Below are positions 34,180 to 42,494 of a stretch of 64,000 nt of DNA, in pieces. The position numbers and the translations under genes were made by a program. The DNA is from CAZXFA01 sp964640085 (GTDB lineage: Bacteria > Actinomycetota > UBA4738 > HRBIN12). Position 1 is the first letter of the stretch, and every line of letters starts with the position of its first letter. The stretch spans positions 1 to 64,000 of the forward strand of contig CAZXFA010000012.1 of NCBI GenBank assembly GCA_964640085.1, written 5' to 3'. The notes below the pieces were generated by a model. It ran no database searches. It saw nothing but the letters and a program-made list of their open reading frames with translations, and was not told the origin of the DNA.

Positions 34180-35003
34180 AAGCCGACGGGCTCTCGGCGC
34201 TGTTCCCGGACCAGCGCGGAGAGCTCGGCCGCTCCCAGATACATCACGGCGGCCACCCGCAGGAACACCAGCACCCCGAACACCGCCCCGATCGTCCCGT
34301 AGAGGGCGCTGGCTCGGATCACGACCCGGGTCACGAAGATGCCGCCCACCAGCTTCAGGGCGTTCCAGCCCAGCGTCATCGCGATCGCGCCGGGGAGGTG
34401 GTCGCGGGCAGCAGGGCCGCCCTCGGGCGTGAGTAGACGGTAGGACAGGAGGAAGAACGCGAGCTCGAGCACGGCGACGCCGAGGAACGAGGCTACGCGG
34501 CCGAAGTTGCCCAGGGGCCCCGAGAGGTCGATCCCGGCGACCAGGCTGCTGAGCACCAACGCGCCCAGGATCAGCGCCCCCAGCACGAGCATCGAGACCA
34601 GAGCCCGCAGCCGACGACGGACCAGGCCAGGATCGGGAGTCCGGAAGATCCGCGCGAGGGCGGAGGCGGTCCGTCCGGCCAGGCCCGTGGCGGCCCAGGC
34701 GACACCGCCCAGGGCGATCAACCCCAGCCCCTCCCGTGCGACCACGATCCCGTCCAGGTAGCGCTCGAGGAGCGGGCCGATGCCTGGGAGCGTCTCGAAG
34801 AGATCGCGGAGCTCCTCCTCCGTCCGCCCCGCGAAGACGTAGCCCGCGACCGACAAGGCCAGCAGCATCAGCGGGAACAGGGAGAGGTACGCGGTGTACG
34901 CCCAGGCCGATGCCTGCGTGCCCAGGTCGTCAGCCCGGAATCGTTCGCGGGCGGCGCGGAACACGCGCACGAGGCGTCGCTGCGTTAGGGTGCCCATCCC
35001 CAC
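34176..35003 (-). CDS. YihY/virulence factor BrkB family membrane protein
   Basis: 275 residues from GTG 35003; ATG 34997 is also possible. Six hydrophobic segments with the family pattern ASAWAYTAYLSLFPLMLLAL, VAWAATGLAGRTASALARIF, LPGAIAMTLGWNALKLVGG and RASALYGTIGAVFGVLVFL. This family was once called RNase BN, but that was a misassignment; its present role in the membrane is not established. It is divergent from the acetyltransferase at 35027 with only 23 bp between starts. Confidence 0.88.
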   Translation of the reverse strand: MGMGTLTQRRLVRVFRAARERFRADDLGTQASAWAYTAYLSLFPLMLLALSVAGYVFAGRTEEELRDLFETLPGIGPLLERYLDGIVVAREGLGLIALGGVAWAATGLAGRTASALARIFRTPDPGLVRRRLRALVSMLVLGALILGALVLSSLVAGIDLSGPLGNFGRVASFLGVAVLELAFFLLSYRLLTPEGGPAARDHLPGAIAMTLGWNALKLVGGIFVTRVVIRASALYGTIGAVFGVLVFLRVAAVMYLGAAELSALVREQRREPVGL

Positions 35004-35026
35004 AGCATTCCACGGAGGCGCGAGGG

Positions 35027-35506
35027 GTGAACACGAGACCCGCCGAACCCAGGGACGTCGGGTTCCTGAGGAAGATGCTGTACGAGGCGGCGGCCTGGAA
35101 CCCCGACTGGCCGCGCGAGCGGATGATCCAGGCGCTCGCCGATCCGATGCTCGAGCGGTACCACCGCGACTGGGGCAGGGCGGGGGATGCGGGCGTGATG
35201 GCCGAGTTGGACGGGGAGCCCGTCGGCGCCGCTTGGTACCGGCTGTTCTCCCTGGAGGAACCCGGGTACGGGTTCGTAGACGAGGAGACGCCCGAGCTCG
35301 GGATCGCCGTCGTCCCGCTCCACCGCCGGAAGGGGATCGGGGAGACGCTCCTCCGGGCGCTCATGGTGCAGGCTCGCGAGGAGGGGTACCGGAAGCTCTC
35401 GCTGTCGGTCGCGGTGCACAACCGCTCACGACGGATGTACGAGCGGACGGGGTTCCGGAAGGTCCGCGAGCACGGCGAGTCCTGGGTGATGGTCGCCGAG
35501 CTCTAG
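35027..35506 (+). CDS. GNAT-family N-acetyltransferase
   Basis: 159 residues from GTG 35027 with CGGAGGCGCGAGGG before it. TRPAEPRDVGFLRKMLYEAA opens the fold, and LGIAVVPLHRRKGIGETLL holds the acetyl-CoA pyrophosphate loop (RRKGIG). LSLSVAVHNRSRRMYERTGF is the typical motif B/N-x-x-A-x-x-x-Y region. The substrate is unknown; the N-terminal EAAAWNPDWPRERMIQALAD block is seen in a subgroup of actinobacterial GNATs. Its stop codon shares CTAG with the convergent DedA gene. Confidence 0.87.
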   Translation: MNTRPAEPRDVGFLRKMLYEAAAWNPDWPRERMIQALADPMLERYHRDWGRAGDAGVMAELDGEPVGAAWYRLFSLEEPGYGFVDEETPELGIAVVPLHRRKGIGETLLRALMVQAREEGYRKLSLSVAVHNRSRRMYERTGFRKVREHGESWVMVAEL

Positions 35507-36180
35507 GGGGTCTCGCGGTCGGGGGGCCCGACGGAGGCTCGGGCACGTTCGGCCTCCTCCGTTCGGATCTGGCGAACCCGGTGCCAGACGAACCACACCG
35601 CGCCAACGGCGAGCGCGACGGCGATCGCCCAGGCAAACGGGCTGATCGCCCGCTCGGCCGCCTCCCACTGCTCGCCCAGCAGGTAGCCGATCCAGGCGAG
35701 CGCGAGGGACCAGGGGAAGCACCCGAGCACCGTGTACACGGTGAACCTCCAGAAGCCCATCCGCACCACGCCGGCCGGCAGGCTGATGAAGGTCCGGACC
35801 ACGGGCAACAGGCGGCCCCCGAACACCGCGAGCTCGCCGTGCCGTTCGAACCAGTCGTGCGCCTTGTCGACCTCGTGCGGGCGGATGAGCAGGTAGCGGC
35901 CCCAGCGGTCGATCAGCGGCCGTCCGCCCGCGTACCCGGCCCAATAGGCGAGCCAGGAACCGACCAGGTTGCCCGCGGTCCCTGCCAGCGCGACCAGCCA
36001 CAGGTCCAGCTGCTGCTCCGGGGCCAGGAACGTCGCGGTGACCAGGGCCCCGCCGAACACCATCGTGACCTCGGAGGGGATGGGCACGCACGCGGACTCG
36101 AGCACCATCAGGACGAAGATCGCGAGGTATCCGTACCGGACGATCTCTTGCGTGATGAAGTCGCTGAACAGGCCGAGCAG
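35503..36180 (-). CDS. DedA/SNARE-associated family membrane protein, probable CTG start
   Basis: About 225 residues. Family motifs: FGGALVTATFLAP, GNLVGSWLAYWAGYAGGR, FERHGELAVFGGRLLPVVRT and SLPAGVVRMGFWRFTVYT. DedA proteins are undecaprenyl-phosphate or phospholipid translocases. The first ATG in frame (36108) would cut off LFSDFITQEIVRYGYLAIF, which is part of the family. Upstream to the in-frame stop there is no ATG, GTG or TTG, but a CTG at 36180 stands 7 nt after GGAGG. I take this as the start. The conserved arginine in GGRLLPVVRT is present. Confidence 0.85.
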   Translation of the reverse strand: MLGLFSDFITQEIVRYGYLAIFVLMVLESACVPIPSEVTMVFGGALVTATFLAPEQQLDLWLVALAGTAGNLVGSWLAYWAGYAGGRPLIDRWGRYLLIRPHEVDKAHDWFERHGELAVFGGRLLPVVRTFISLPAGVVRMGFWRFTVYTVLGCFPWSLALAWIGYLLGEQWEAAERAISPFAWAIAVALAVGAVWFVWHRVRQIRTEEAERARASVGPPDRETP

Positions 36181-36187
36181 CGCGGGG

Positions 36188-36192
36188 CCTCC
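36188..36192 (-). promoter_or_regulatory. Ribosome-binding site that selects the DedA CTG start
   Basis: GGAGG on the minus strand, with 7-nt spacing to CTG 36180. No standard start codon lies between the upstream in-frame stop and codon 25 of the gene. Confidence 0.5.
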
Positions 36193-36378
36193 GAGGTTCG
36201 GGGGGATGCTCCGAGGGTATCACCGGGTCATGGGGACGCCGTTGCGGCTCCCACGCTCGGCGTGCCCCACGCCCCATAATCCCGGGGTTGACGGCGGGGG
36301 CTGGTACTCTGCGCGCGGAGGCCCCACTCCGACCGCCGGGCCTCCGAACCCCTGAGCGAGACGGATGTGGATGCCGGT

Positions 36379-38853
36379 ATGGCGAAGACGTTGGTCGTCG
36401 TGGAGTCGCCGACCAAGGCGAAGACCATCGAGCGGTACCTCGGACCTGACTTCTCGGTCCGGGCCTCGTTCGGTCACATCCGCGATCTGCCCAAGAGCGA
36501 CCTGGGTGTGGACGTCGACAACGGCTTCGACGTCGTCTACGAGGTACCCGAGGACTCGAAGAAGCACGTCACGGCGCTGAAGCGGGCACTCAAGGGCTCG
36601 GACGAGCTGGTCCTGGCGACGGACTACGACCGCGAGGGCGAGGCGATCGCCTACCACGTCGCGGACCTCCTGGGGGTCGATCCATCGGATGCCAAGCGGG
36701 TCACGTTCACCGAGATCACCCGCGACGCGATCCTCGAGGCGTTCCGGCACCCGCGAGAGGTCGACCGGCGGCTCGTGGACGCGCAGGAGGCTCGACGGAT
36801 CCTGGACCGGCTGGTCGGGTACAAGATCTCGCCGATCCTGTGGCGGCGGGTGCGGCCCGGCCTCTCAGCCGGGCGGGTCCAGTCGGTGGCTGTCCGGCTG
36901 ATCGTCGAGCGCGAGCGCGAGATCCGCGCGTTCGAGCCCGTGGAGTACTGGAGCGTGGACGTCCGGCTCACCCGGGAGAGGGACGAGGTCCCGTTCGTTG
37001 CGCGGCTCGTCACGATCCCCGAGGGCAAGGTCGCCGCGTCCCCGGACAAGCCCGGGGTGCTCCTGTCGGCGGAGGCGGAGGCCGCGGCGCACGTCGATCG
37101 GCTCCGGGAGGCTGTCTACCGGGTCCTCCGCGTCGAGCGCAAGGAGCGGAAGCGGACGCCCGCCCCGCCGTTCACCACCTCGACCCTCCAACAGGAGGCG
37201 GCCCGCAAGCTGGGGTTCGGCGCCCGGAAGACGATGAGCATCGCCCAGCGGCTGTACGAGGGCCTCGACCTGCCCGGTGAGGGAACCGTTGGTCTGATCA
37301 CCTACATGCGGACGGATTCGGTCAACCTGGCCGAGACGGCGATCCGGGAGATCGCCGAGGTGGTCCGGACGGAGTTCGGCCGGGACTACGCCCTGACGGA
37401 GCCACGCCGCTACAGGACCCGCTCTCGGAACGCGCAGGAGGCCCACGAGGCGATCCGGCCCACCTCGGCGCTGCGGACACCGGCGCGGGTCGCCTCCGCT
37501 CTTGACCGGGACCAGCTGCGGCTGTACACGCTGATCTGGCAGCGCACCGTGGCCACCCAGATGACCGAGGCACGGTTCAACCAGGTCGGGGTTGACATCG
37601 AGGCGACGCACGACGGGGCCGCCTACGGCCTGCGCGCCACCGGCCAGACGCTCCTGTTCGACGGGTTCATCCGCGTATACACGGAGGGCCGTGACGAGGG
37701 TCCTGACGAGGATGCCGAGAGCCGCCTGCCGGACCTCCGGCCGGAGGAGCCGCTGCGCATGCTTGAGATCCTGCCCGAGCAGCACTTCACCCAGCCACCC
37801 CCTCGGTACGCGGAGGCCTCGCTGGTGAAGACGCTCGAGGAGCTCGGCATCGGGCGGCCGTCGACCTACGCCTCCATCATCTCGACGATCCAGGATCGCG
37901 GCTACGTCCGTCTGGAGGACAAGCGCTTCTACCCGGAGGACGTGGGCGAGGTCGTGACCGACAAGCTCGTCGAACATTTCGCCGACATCGTTGACGTGAA
38001 CTTCACGGCGCGGATGGAGGAGGAGCTGGACGAGATCGCGGAAGGACAGACGGGTCGGACCGAGGTGCTCAAGGACTTCTGGGTGCCGTTCAAGGAGGAC
38101 CTCGAACGGGCGGAGGAGAAGTTCGAGCGCTACGTGGAGGACCTGGACGAGGAGTGTCCGCGGTGCCTCGAGGAGGGTCGGAAGCCGCCCGGTCGGCTCC
38201 AGATCCGCCTCGGCCGCTACGGCCGGTTCATCGGGTGCAGCCGGTTCGCCGACGAGGACGGCGGCTGCAAGTACATCCGGAACCTGAACGGCGAGGAGCG
38301 CCCCGAGCCCGAGACCATCGATGAGACCTGCCCCGAGTGCGGACGCCCGCTCCAGCGCAGGGTCGGCCGCTACGGACCGTTCGTCGGCTGCTCCGGTTTC
38401 CCCGAGTGCCGGTACATCAAGAAGGACCCACCCAAGCGCACCGGCGTCACGTGCCCGCAGTGCGGACAGGGCGAGCTCGTGGAGAAGCGGACCCGGTTCG
38501 GGGCGTTCTACGGCTGCGACCGCTACCCGGAGTGCGACCTGGCGGTGAGCAACCCGCCGGTCAAGGACCACCCCTGCCCCGAATGCGGCTCGATCCTGCT
38601 CGAGCGCCCGAAGAGCTACCGCTGCTGGAACTGCGGGGCGGAGATGGACCGTGAGTTCCGGGTCCGCAAGCACGGTGACCCGGAAGCCGAAGCGGCCGCC
38701 CGCGCGGCCAAGGCTGCCGCGCGGGCCGAACGGAGCAAGGCCAAGCGCGCGACGGCCCCGAAGGCCGCCGCCAAGCGCTCCACGGGCAAGCGGCGCTCGC
38801 GGGCCACGGCCGGGCGCGGTCGATCGGGCACCGAGACCCGCGCGGAGGGCTAG
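36379..38853 (+). CDS. topA: DNA topoisomerase I (type IA)
   Basis: 824 residues from ATG 36379. TOPRIM domain: TLVVVESPTKAKTIERYLG and LATDYDREGEAIAYHV (DxD-type Mg2+ site). The nucleophile is Tyr309 in GLITYMRTDSVN. The C-terminal half carries four zinc-ribbon modules (CPRC, CPEC, CPQC, CPEC each with a GxFxGCxxxxxC partner), then a Lys/Arg/Ala-rich tail typical of actinobacterial TopA, which helps DNA binding and processivity. It relaxes negative supercoils. Followed directly by the MFS-dTMP kinase gene, the usual topA-tmk-holB order. Confidence 0.97.
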   Translation: MAKTLVVVESPTKAKTIERYLGPDFSVRASFGHIRDLPKSDLGVDVDNGFDVVYEVPEDSKKHVTALKRALKGSDELVLATDYDREGEAIAYHVADLLGVDPSDAKRVTFTEITRDAILEAFRHPREVDRRLVDAQEARRILDRLVGYKISPILWRRVRPGLSAGRVQSVAVRLIVEREREIRAFEPVEYWSVDVRLTRERDEVPFVARLVTIPEGKVAASPDKPGVLLSAEAEAAAHVDRLREAVYRVLRVERKERKRTPAPPFTTSTLQQEAARKLGFGARKTMSIAQRLYEGLDLPGEGTVGLITYMRTDSVNLAETAIREIAEVVRTEFGRDYALTEPRRYRTRSRNAQEAHEAIRPTSALRTPARVASALDRDQLRLYTLIWQRTVATQMTEARFNQVGVDIEATHDGAAYGLRATGQTLLFDGFIRVYTEGRDEGPDEDAESRLPDLRPEEPLRMLEILPEQHFTQPPPRYAEASLVKTLEELGIGRPSTYASIISTIQDRGYVRLEDKRFYPEDVGEVVTDKLVEHFADIVDVNFTARMEEELDEIAEGQTGRTEVLKDFWVPFKEDLERAEEKFERYVEDLDEECPRCLEEGRKPPGRLQIRLGRYGRFIGCSRFADEDGGCKYIRNLNGEERPEPETIDETCPECGRPLQRRVGRYGPFVGCSGFPECRYIKKDPPKRTGVTCPQCGQGELVEKRTRFGAFYGCDRYPECDLAVSNPPVKDHPCPECGSILLERPKSYRCWNCGAEMDREFRVRKHGDPEAEAAARAAKAAARAERSKAKRATAPKAAAKRSTGKRRSRATAGRGRSGTETRAEG

Positions 38854-40866
38854 TTGGCCTCCAGCTTCGCCGACGAGGTCGCCGCCCTTCGCGGCACCAA
38901 GACGGCGACGCTCCGGGACCTCCTCACGCACCCGAAGTTCTCCAGGCTCCTCGTCGCCCAGACGGTGAGCTCCCTGGGTGATTGGGTCGGCTTCGTGGCC
39001 GTGACCGCGCTCGTGACGCGCCTGGGCGGGGCCGTCGGCGCCTACGCGGTGGCGGGCGTGATGGTGGCCCGGATGGCCCCCGCGATCCTCTTCGGGCCGG
39101 TGGCCGGGGCGATCGTGGACCGCGTGAACCGCAAGCAGCTCATGATCGTCGCCGACCTCTCGCGCGGTGCCCTGTACGCGTTGATGCCGTTCCTCGGGAA
39201 GCTGTGGGCGATCTTCCTGTTGTCCTTCGCGATCGAGTGCCTCTCGCTGCTGTGGACCCCGGCCCGGGATGCGTCCCTCCCCAACATCGTGCCCCGGCGT
39301 CAGCTCGCCAACGCGAACTCGATCGGCCTCGTGACCACCTACGGGACGCTCCCGCTGGGGGGCCTGATCTTCGCCTTCCTCGCGGGCGGCTCGGACCTGA
39401 TCCCATGGTTCACCGACCGCCCGGAGTCGCTCGCCCTGTGGCTGGACGGAGGCACGTTCCTGCTGTCTGCGCTGCTGGTGAGCCGGATCGCGATCCCCTC
39501 GCCCGCTCCGCGGAGGCTCCAGCGGTTGGACATGTCCCGCGTGGGTCGGGACGTCCTGGATGGCGTGCGGTTCCTCCGCGAGGATTCCCTCGCGTCGGCG
39601 ATGACGCTGGGGATCGTGGTCGCGTTCAGCGCGGTCGGGGCCGTGCTCGCGCTCGGTCCGATCTTCGCCAAGCAGACGCTCGCGGCCGGCGATCCGGGCT
39701 GGGGGATCCTGGTGACCTCGTTCGGGATCGGGATGGGTATCGGGATGGCGGTCTCGAACAAGGCCGCGGACCTGCTCGAGCGCGAAACCCTGTTCGTCTG
39801 GTCGCTGATCGCCGCGGCTGGGACGCTGTTCGTGCTGGCGATGATGCCGGCGATCGAGCTCGCCGCGGTGACCACCGTGGTCCTCGGCACCTTCTGCGGC
39901 GGGGCGTGGGTGAGCGGCTACGTGCTCCTCCAGGAGAACGTGACCGACGAGTTCCGCGGCCGGACCTTCGGCGCGCTGACGGTGCTCTCTCGTCTGGGCC
40001 TGTTCCTCGCGCTCACGCTCTTCCCGACCCTGGCCGGTGCCGTGGGCTCGCACGTCGTGGGTATCGGGAGCCGCGCGCTGGACCTCTCCGGGACCCGCGT
40101 CGCGCTGATGGTGGCGGGGATCATGGTGATCCTCGCGGGTGCGTTCACCCGGCGGGGGCTCCGTCGGTTCCGCGTCAGCCGGCCGCAGCCCCTGTCCCTG
40201 GTTCCCAAGCTGATGCGCCCACCGAGGACGGGGCTGTTCGTCGCCTTCGAGGGCGTGGAGGGGTCGGGGAAGGGCACCCAGATCCGCCTCGCCAAGGCGT
40301 GGCTGGAGGAACAGGGCATCGGCGTGCTCGTCACACGGGAGCCGGGCGGCACCGTGATGGGCGAGCAACTGCGGCGGCTGCTGCTCGGCCATGCGACCGG
40401 TCACCTCGAACCCCGGACCGAGACGCTCCTGTTCGCGGCCGGCCGAGCGCAGCACGTGGCGACGGTGATCCGTCCGGCTTTGGCCGAGGGCAAGGTCGTG
40501 ATCTGCGACCGGTACATCGACTCCTCGCTCGCATACCAAGGCGTGGCCCGCGGGCTGGGCGAGCAGGACGTGCTCACGCTGAACGTCTGGGCGACCCAGG
40601 GCTTGTTCCCGGACCTCGTGATCCTGCTCCACCTCGAACCCGAGGCAGGGCTGCTGCGGTCGCTCGAGGAGCCCGACCGGATCGAGATGGAGGGGGGAGA
40701 CTTCCACGCGAAGGTCTCCGACGCCTACCTCCGGATCGCCGAGGAGCACCCGGAGCGGTTCGTGGTGGTGGACGCCGACCAGACCCCGGAGAAGGTGCAC
40801 GAGCACGTGATGGAGGCGCTCCAGCGAGTGCTCAAGGAACGCGAGGGGGAGAGCGAGCGTGGCTGA
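38854..40866 (+). CDS. Bifunctional MFS transporter / dTMP kinase fusion
   Basis: 670 residues from TTG 38854, starting right after the topA stop. Residues 1-445 are a twelve-helix MFS-type carrier (SLGDWVGFVAVTALVTRLGG, MAPAILFGPVAGAIVDRVNR, TDEFRGRTFGALTVLSRLG). Residues 459-660 are a complete thymidylate kinase: P-loop FEGVEGSGKGTQ, TREPGGTVMG, DRYIDSSLAYQG and the LID region. It makes dTDP from dTMP for DNA synthesis. No separate tmk is in the window, so this is probably the essential enzyme. The fusion occurs in other actinobacteria; the carrier substrate is unknown. Confidence 0.93.
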   Translation: MASSFADEVAALRGTKTATLRDLLTHPKFSRLLVAQTVSSLGDWVGFVAVTALVTRLGGAVGAYAVAGVMVARMAPAILFGPVAGAIVDRVNRKQLMIVADLSRGALYALMPFLGKLWAIFLLSFAIECLSLLWTPARDASLPNIVPRRQLANANSIGLVTTYGTLPLGGLIFAFLAGGSDLIPWFTDRPESLALWLDGGTFLLSALLVSRIAIPSPAPRRLQRLDMSRVGRDVLDGVRFLREDSLASAMTLGIVVAFSAVGAVLALGPIFAKQTLAAGDPGWGILVTSFGIGMGIGMAVSNKAADLLERETLFVWSLIAAAGTLFVLAMMPAIELAAVTTVVLGTFCGGAWVSGYVLLQENVTDEFRGRTFGALTVLSRLGLFLALTLFPTLAGAVGSHVVGIGSRALDLSGTRVALMVAGIMVILAGAFTRRGLRRFRVSRPQPLSLVPKLMRPPRTGLFVAFEGVEGSGKGTQIRLAKAWLEEQGIGVLVTREPGGTVMGEQLRRLLLGHATGHLEPRTETLLFAAGRAQHVATVIRPALAEGKVVICDRYIDSSLAYQGVARGLGEQDVLTLNVWATQGLFPDLVILLHLEPEAGLLRSLEEPDRIEMEGGDFHAKVSDAYLRIAEEHPERFVVVDADQTPEKVHEHVMEALQRVLKEREGESERG

Positions 40867-41983
40867 AGCGCCCGAGGCGTTCCCGGTCCTGGGGCGTGTA
40901 CCGGGTCAGGAGCGGGCGATCGCGTTCCTGCGCCAGGCGGCGGCCCGCCCCCACCACGCGTACCTGCTCGCGGGCCCCGAGGGCGGCGGGAAGTCGCTTG
41001 CCGCTCGAGCCTTCGCCGCGGCGCTGCTGTGTGCGCGCGGCGGGTGCGGAAAGTGTCGGGACTGCCGACTCGCCCTGGAGGATCGACACCCCAACGGGTC
41101 GGTCGTCGAGCCGGAGGGCCGGGACATCCACGTCGACACCATCCGCACCGAGATCTGGCACCCCGCCTACCGGACCGCGCCGGAACCCGGGCGGAAGGTC
41201 TTCGTGGTCCGGGAGGCGGACCGGTTGAACCCCGCGGCGGCGGACGTGCTCCTCAAGGTCCTCGAGGAGCCTCCCGCGGACGCGGTGATCGTCCTGCTAT
41301 CGGCACGCCCGCACGAGCTTCCGGAGACGGTGGTCTCGCGGTGCCACGTCGTCTCGTTCGCTCCGCTGTCCGAGGCCTTCGCGGTGGACACGCTGACGCG
41401 GGAAGGGGCCGACCCGAGCCGAGCGGCGCTGGCCGCCCGGCTGGCGGGGGGGAACCTGGGACGGGCCCGCCGCCTGGCGCTCGACGAGGACGGGCTGTCG
41501 TTCCGTCAGGTGGCGGTGGAGGCGCTGGCGTTCGCCCATCGGGACCCGAGCGGCGCGCTCGAAGCCGCCGAGCTCGTCCTGCGGGCGGCCGAGCGGTACC
41601 GCAAGGACCTGGGGGAGCGACAGAAGGAGGATCTGGCGCCCTTCCTCGACGCACGGGGCCGACCCGAGGAGGCGTATCGCGGGGCGATCCGCCGGATCGA
41701 GGAGCGGCACAAGCGGCAGGTCCGCCGGGCGGAGCGCGACTACCTCGACCGCGCGCTGATGGCGATCTCCGCCATCCTGCGGGATCGCGTGGCCGTGGCG
41801 GTCGGCGCCGCCCGCGACGTGCTCCTCAACCTGGACCTGGAGCCCGGGCCGGCGCAGACGGCGGAGACGGCGATCCGGATCTCCGCGGTGGAGGAGACCC
41901 GCGCGGCGTTGGCCGAGGATCTGAACCTGAACGCCCGCCTCCTCTTGGAACGGGTCTTCCTCCGGCTGGGCTCGAGATCGTAG
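40859..41983 (+). CDS. holB: DNA polymerase III subunit delta'
   Basis: 374 residues from GTG 40859, overlapping the dTMP kinase by 8 nt. AAA+ clamp-loader fold: PGQERAIAFLRQAAARPHHA, P-loop LLAGPEGGGKSLAARAF, zinc cysteines CGKCRDC, VFVVREADRLNPAAADVLL and SRCHVVSFAPL. The Walker A ends GGGKS, unlike many delta' proteins that have lost it. It forms part of the clamp loader that puts the sliding clamp on DNA. The 3' neighbour is an orphan receiver, which appears to be a separate transcription unit. Confidence 0.92.
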   Translation: MAEAPEAFPVLGRVPGQERAIAFLRQAAARPHHAYLLAGPEGGGKSLAARAFAAALLCARGGCGKCRDCRLALEDRHPNGSVVEPEGRDIHVDTIRTEIWHPAYRTAPEPGRKVFVVREADRLNPAAADVLLKVLEEPPADAVIVLLSARPHELPETVVSRCHVVSFAPLSEAFAVDTLTREGADPSRAALAARLAGGNLGRARRLALDEDGLSFRQVAVEALAFAHRDPSGALEAAELVLRAAERYRKDLGERQKEDLAPFLDARGRPEEAYRGAIRRIEERHKRQVRRAERDYLDRALMAISAILRDRVAVAVGAARDVLLNLDLEPGPAQTAETAIRISAVEETRAALAEDLNLNARLLLERVFLRLGSRS

Positions 41984-42113
41984 CGGCAGCGTCGGACGCC
42001 CTGGCGGACGCCGCCCGATCGATGGTCGAGGGCGTACTAGGCCGTCCGAAGAGTGGTGCTGGCACCACTGTCGACCGGTCGTCGCAGTGCCACGCTGTGC
42101 CGTGGAGGGATCG
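41984..42113. other. Intergenic region with operator-like palindrome
   Basis: 130 bp between holB and the receiver gene. It contains an 18-bp inverted repeat listed separately and no ORF or clear -10 element. Confidence 0.6.
42052..42069. promoter_or_regulatory. Operator-like inverted repeat AGTGGTGC-TG-GCACCACT
   Basis: Perfect 8-bp arms with a 2-bp centre, 45 bp before the receiver gene. The inner 12-mer GGTGCTGGCACC recurs at 50335-50346 in the kinase/USP divergent promoter region, so it may be a shared binding site. Confidence 0.5.
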
Positions 42114-42485
42114 ATGACCGTGCGGGTGCTGATCGTCGACGACCAGGAGCCGTTCCGGATGGCGGCGCGGATGGTCGTGGAGGCCACCGAGGGATTCGAG
42201 GTCGTGGGTGAGGCCGAGACGGGCGAGTCCTCGGTGGATCTGGCGCGAGAGCTCTCGCCCGACCTGGTCCTGATGGACGTGAACCTGCCCGGGATCAACG
42301 GCCTCGAAGCCACCCGCCGGATCCTCGCCGAGCTCGGGGAGGCGGCGGTCGTGCTCCTCCTGTCCACCTACGAGGAGGAGGAGTACGCCCCGCGCGCCGC
42401 CGAGTGCGGGGCCGCCGCGTACATCCCGAAGGCGGTCTTCGGTCCCGACCGGCTGGAGGCCGCCTGGGCCCGGACCCGCGTCTAG
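42114..42485 (+). CDS. Stand-alone response-regulator receiver domain
   Basis: 123 residues from ATG 42114 with GTGGAGGGATCG upstream. A complete receiver: VLIVDDQEPFRMAARMVV (acidic pair), phospho-acceptor Asp in LVLMDVNLPGINGLEA, Ser/Thr in LLLSTYEEEEY and Lys in AYIPKAVFG. There is no output domain, so it may be a CheY-like intermediate or phosphate sink. It begins the signalling island but lies on the opposite strand to the kinases. A cognate kinase could be any of the arrays in the window. It converges on the M36 protease. Confidence 0.9.
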   Translation: MTVRVLIVDDQEPFRMAARMVVEATEGFEVVGEAETGESSVDLARELSPDLVLMDVNLPGINGLEATRRILAELGEAAVVLLLSTYEEEEYAPRAAECGAAAYIPKAVFGPDRLEAAWARTRV

Positions 42486-42494
42486 CGTCGGGTC
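42473..42494. terminator. Weak hairpin between receiver and M36 protease
   Basis: Arms GACCCG and CGGGTC (6 bp) with a 10-nt loop, overlapping the end of the receiver gene and the stop codon of the convergent protease gene. Confidence 0.3.

Noticed and set aside
36275..36316. TTGACG at 36288 as the -35 of a topA promoter
   Set aside because: The only -10-like hexamer nearby (TACTCT at 36305) is 11 nt away, too close for a sigma70 pair.
36865..40806. A 1313-codon minus-strand open frame opposite topA and the MFS-dTMP kinase gene
   Set aside because: Its composition is low-complexity (Arg, Gly, His, Asp) and it lies antisense to two clear genes. Long antisense frames are expected at about 70% GC.
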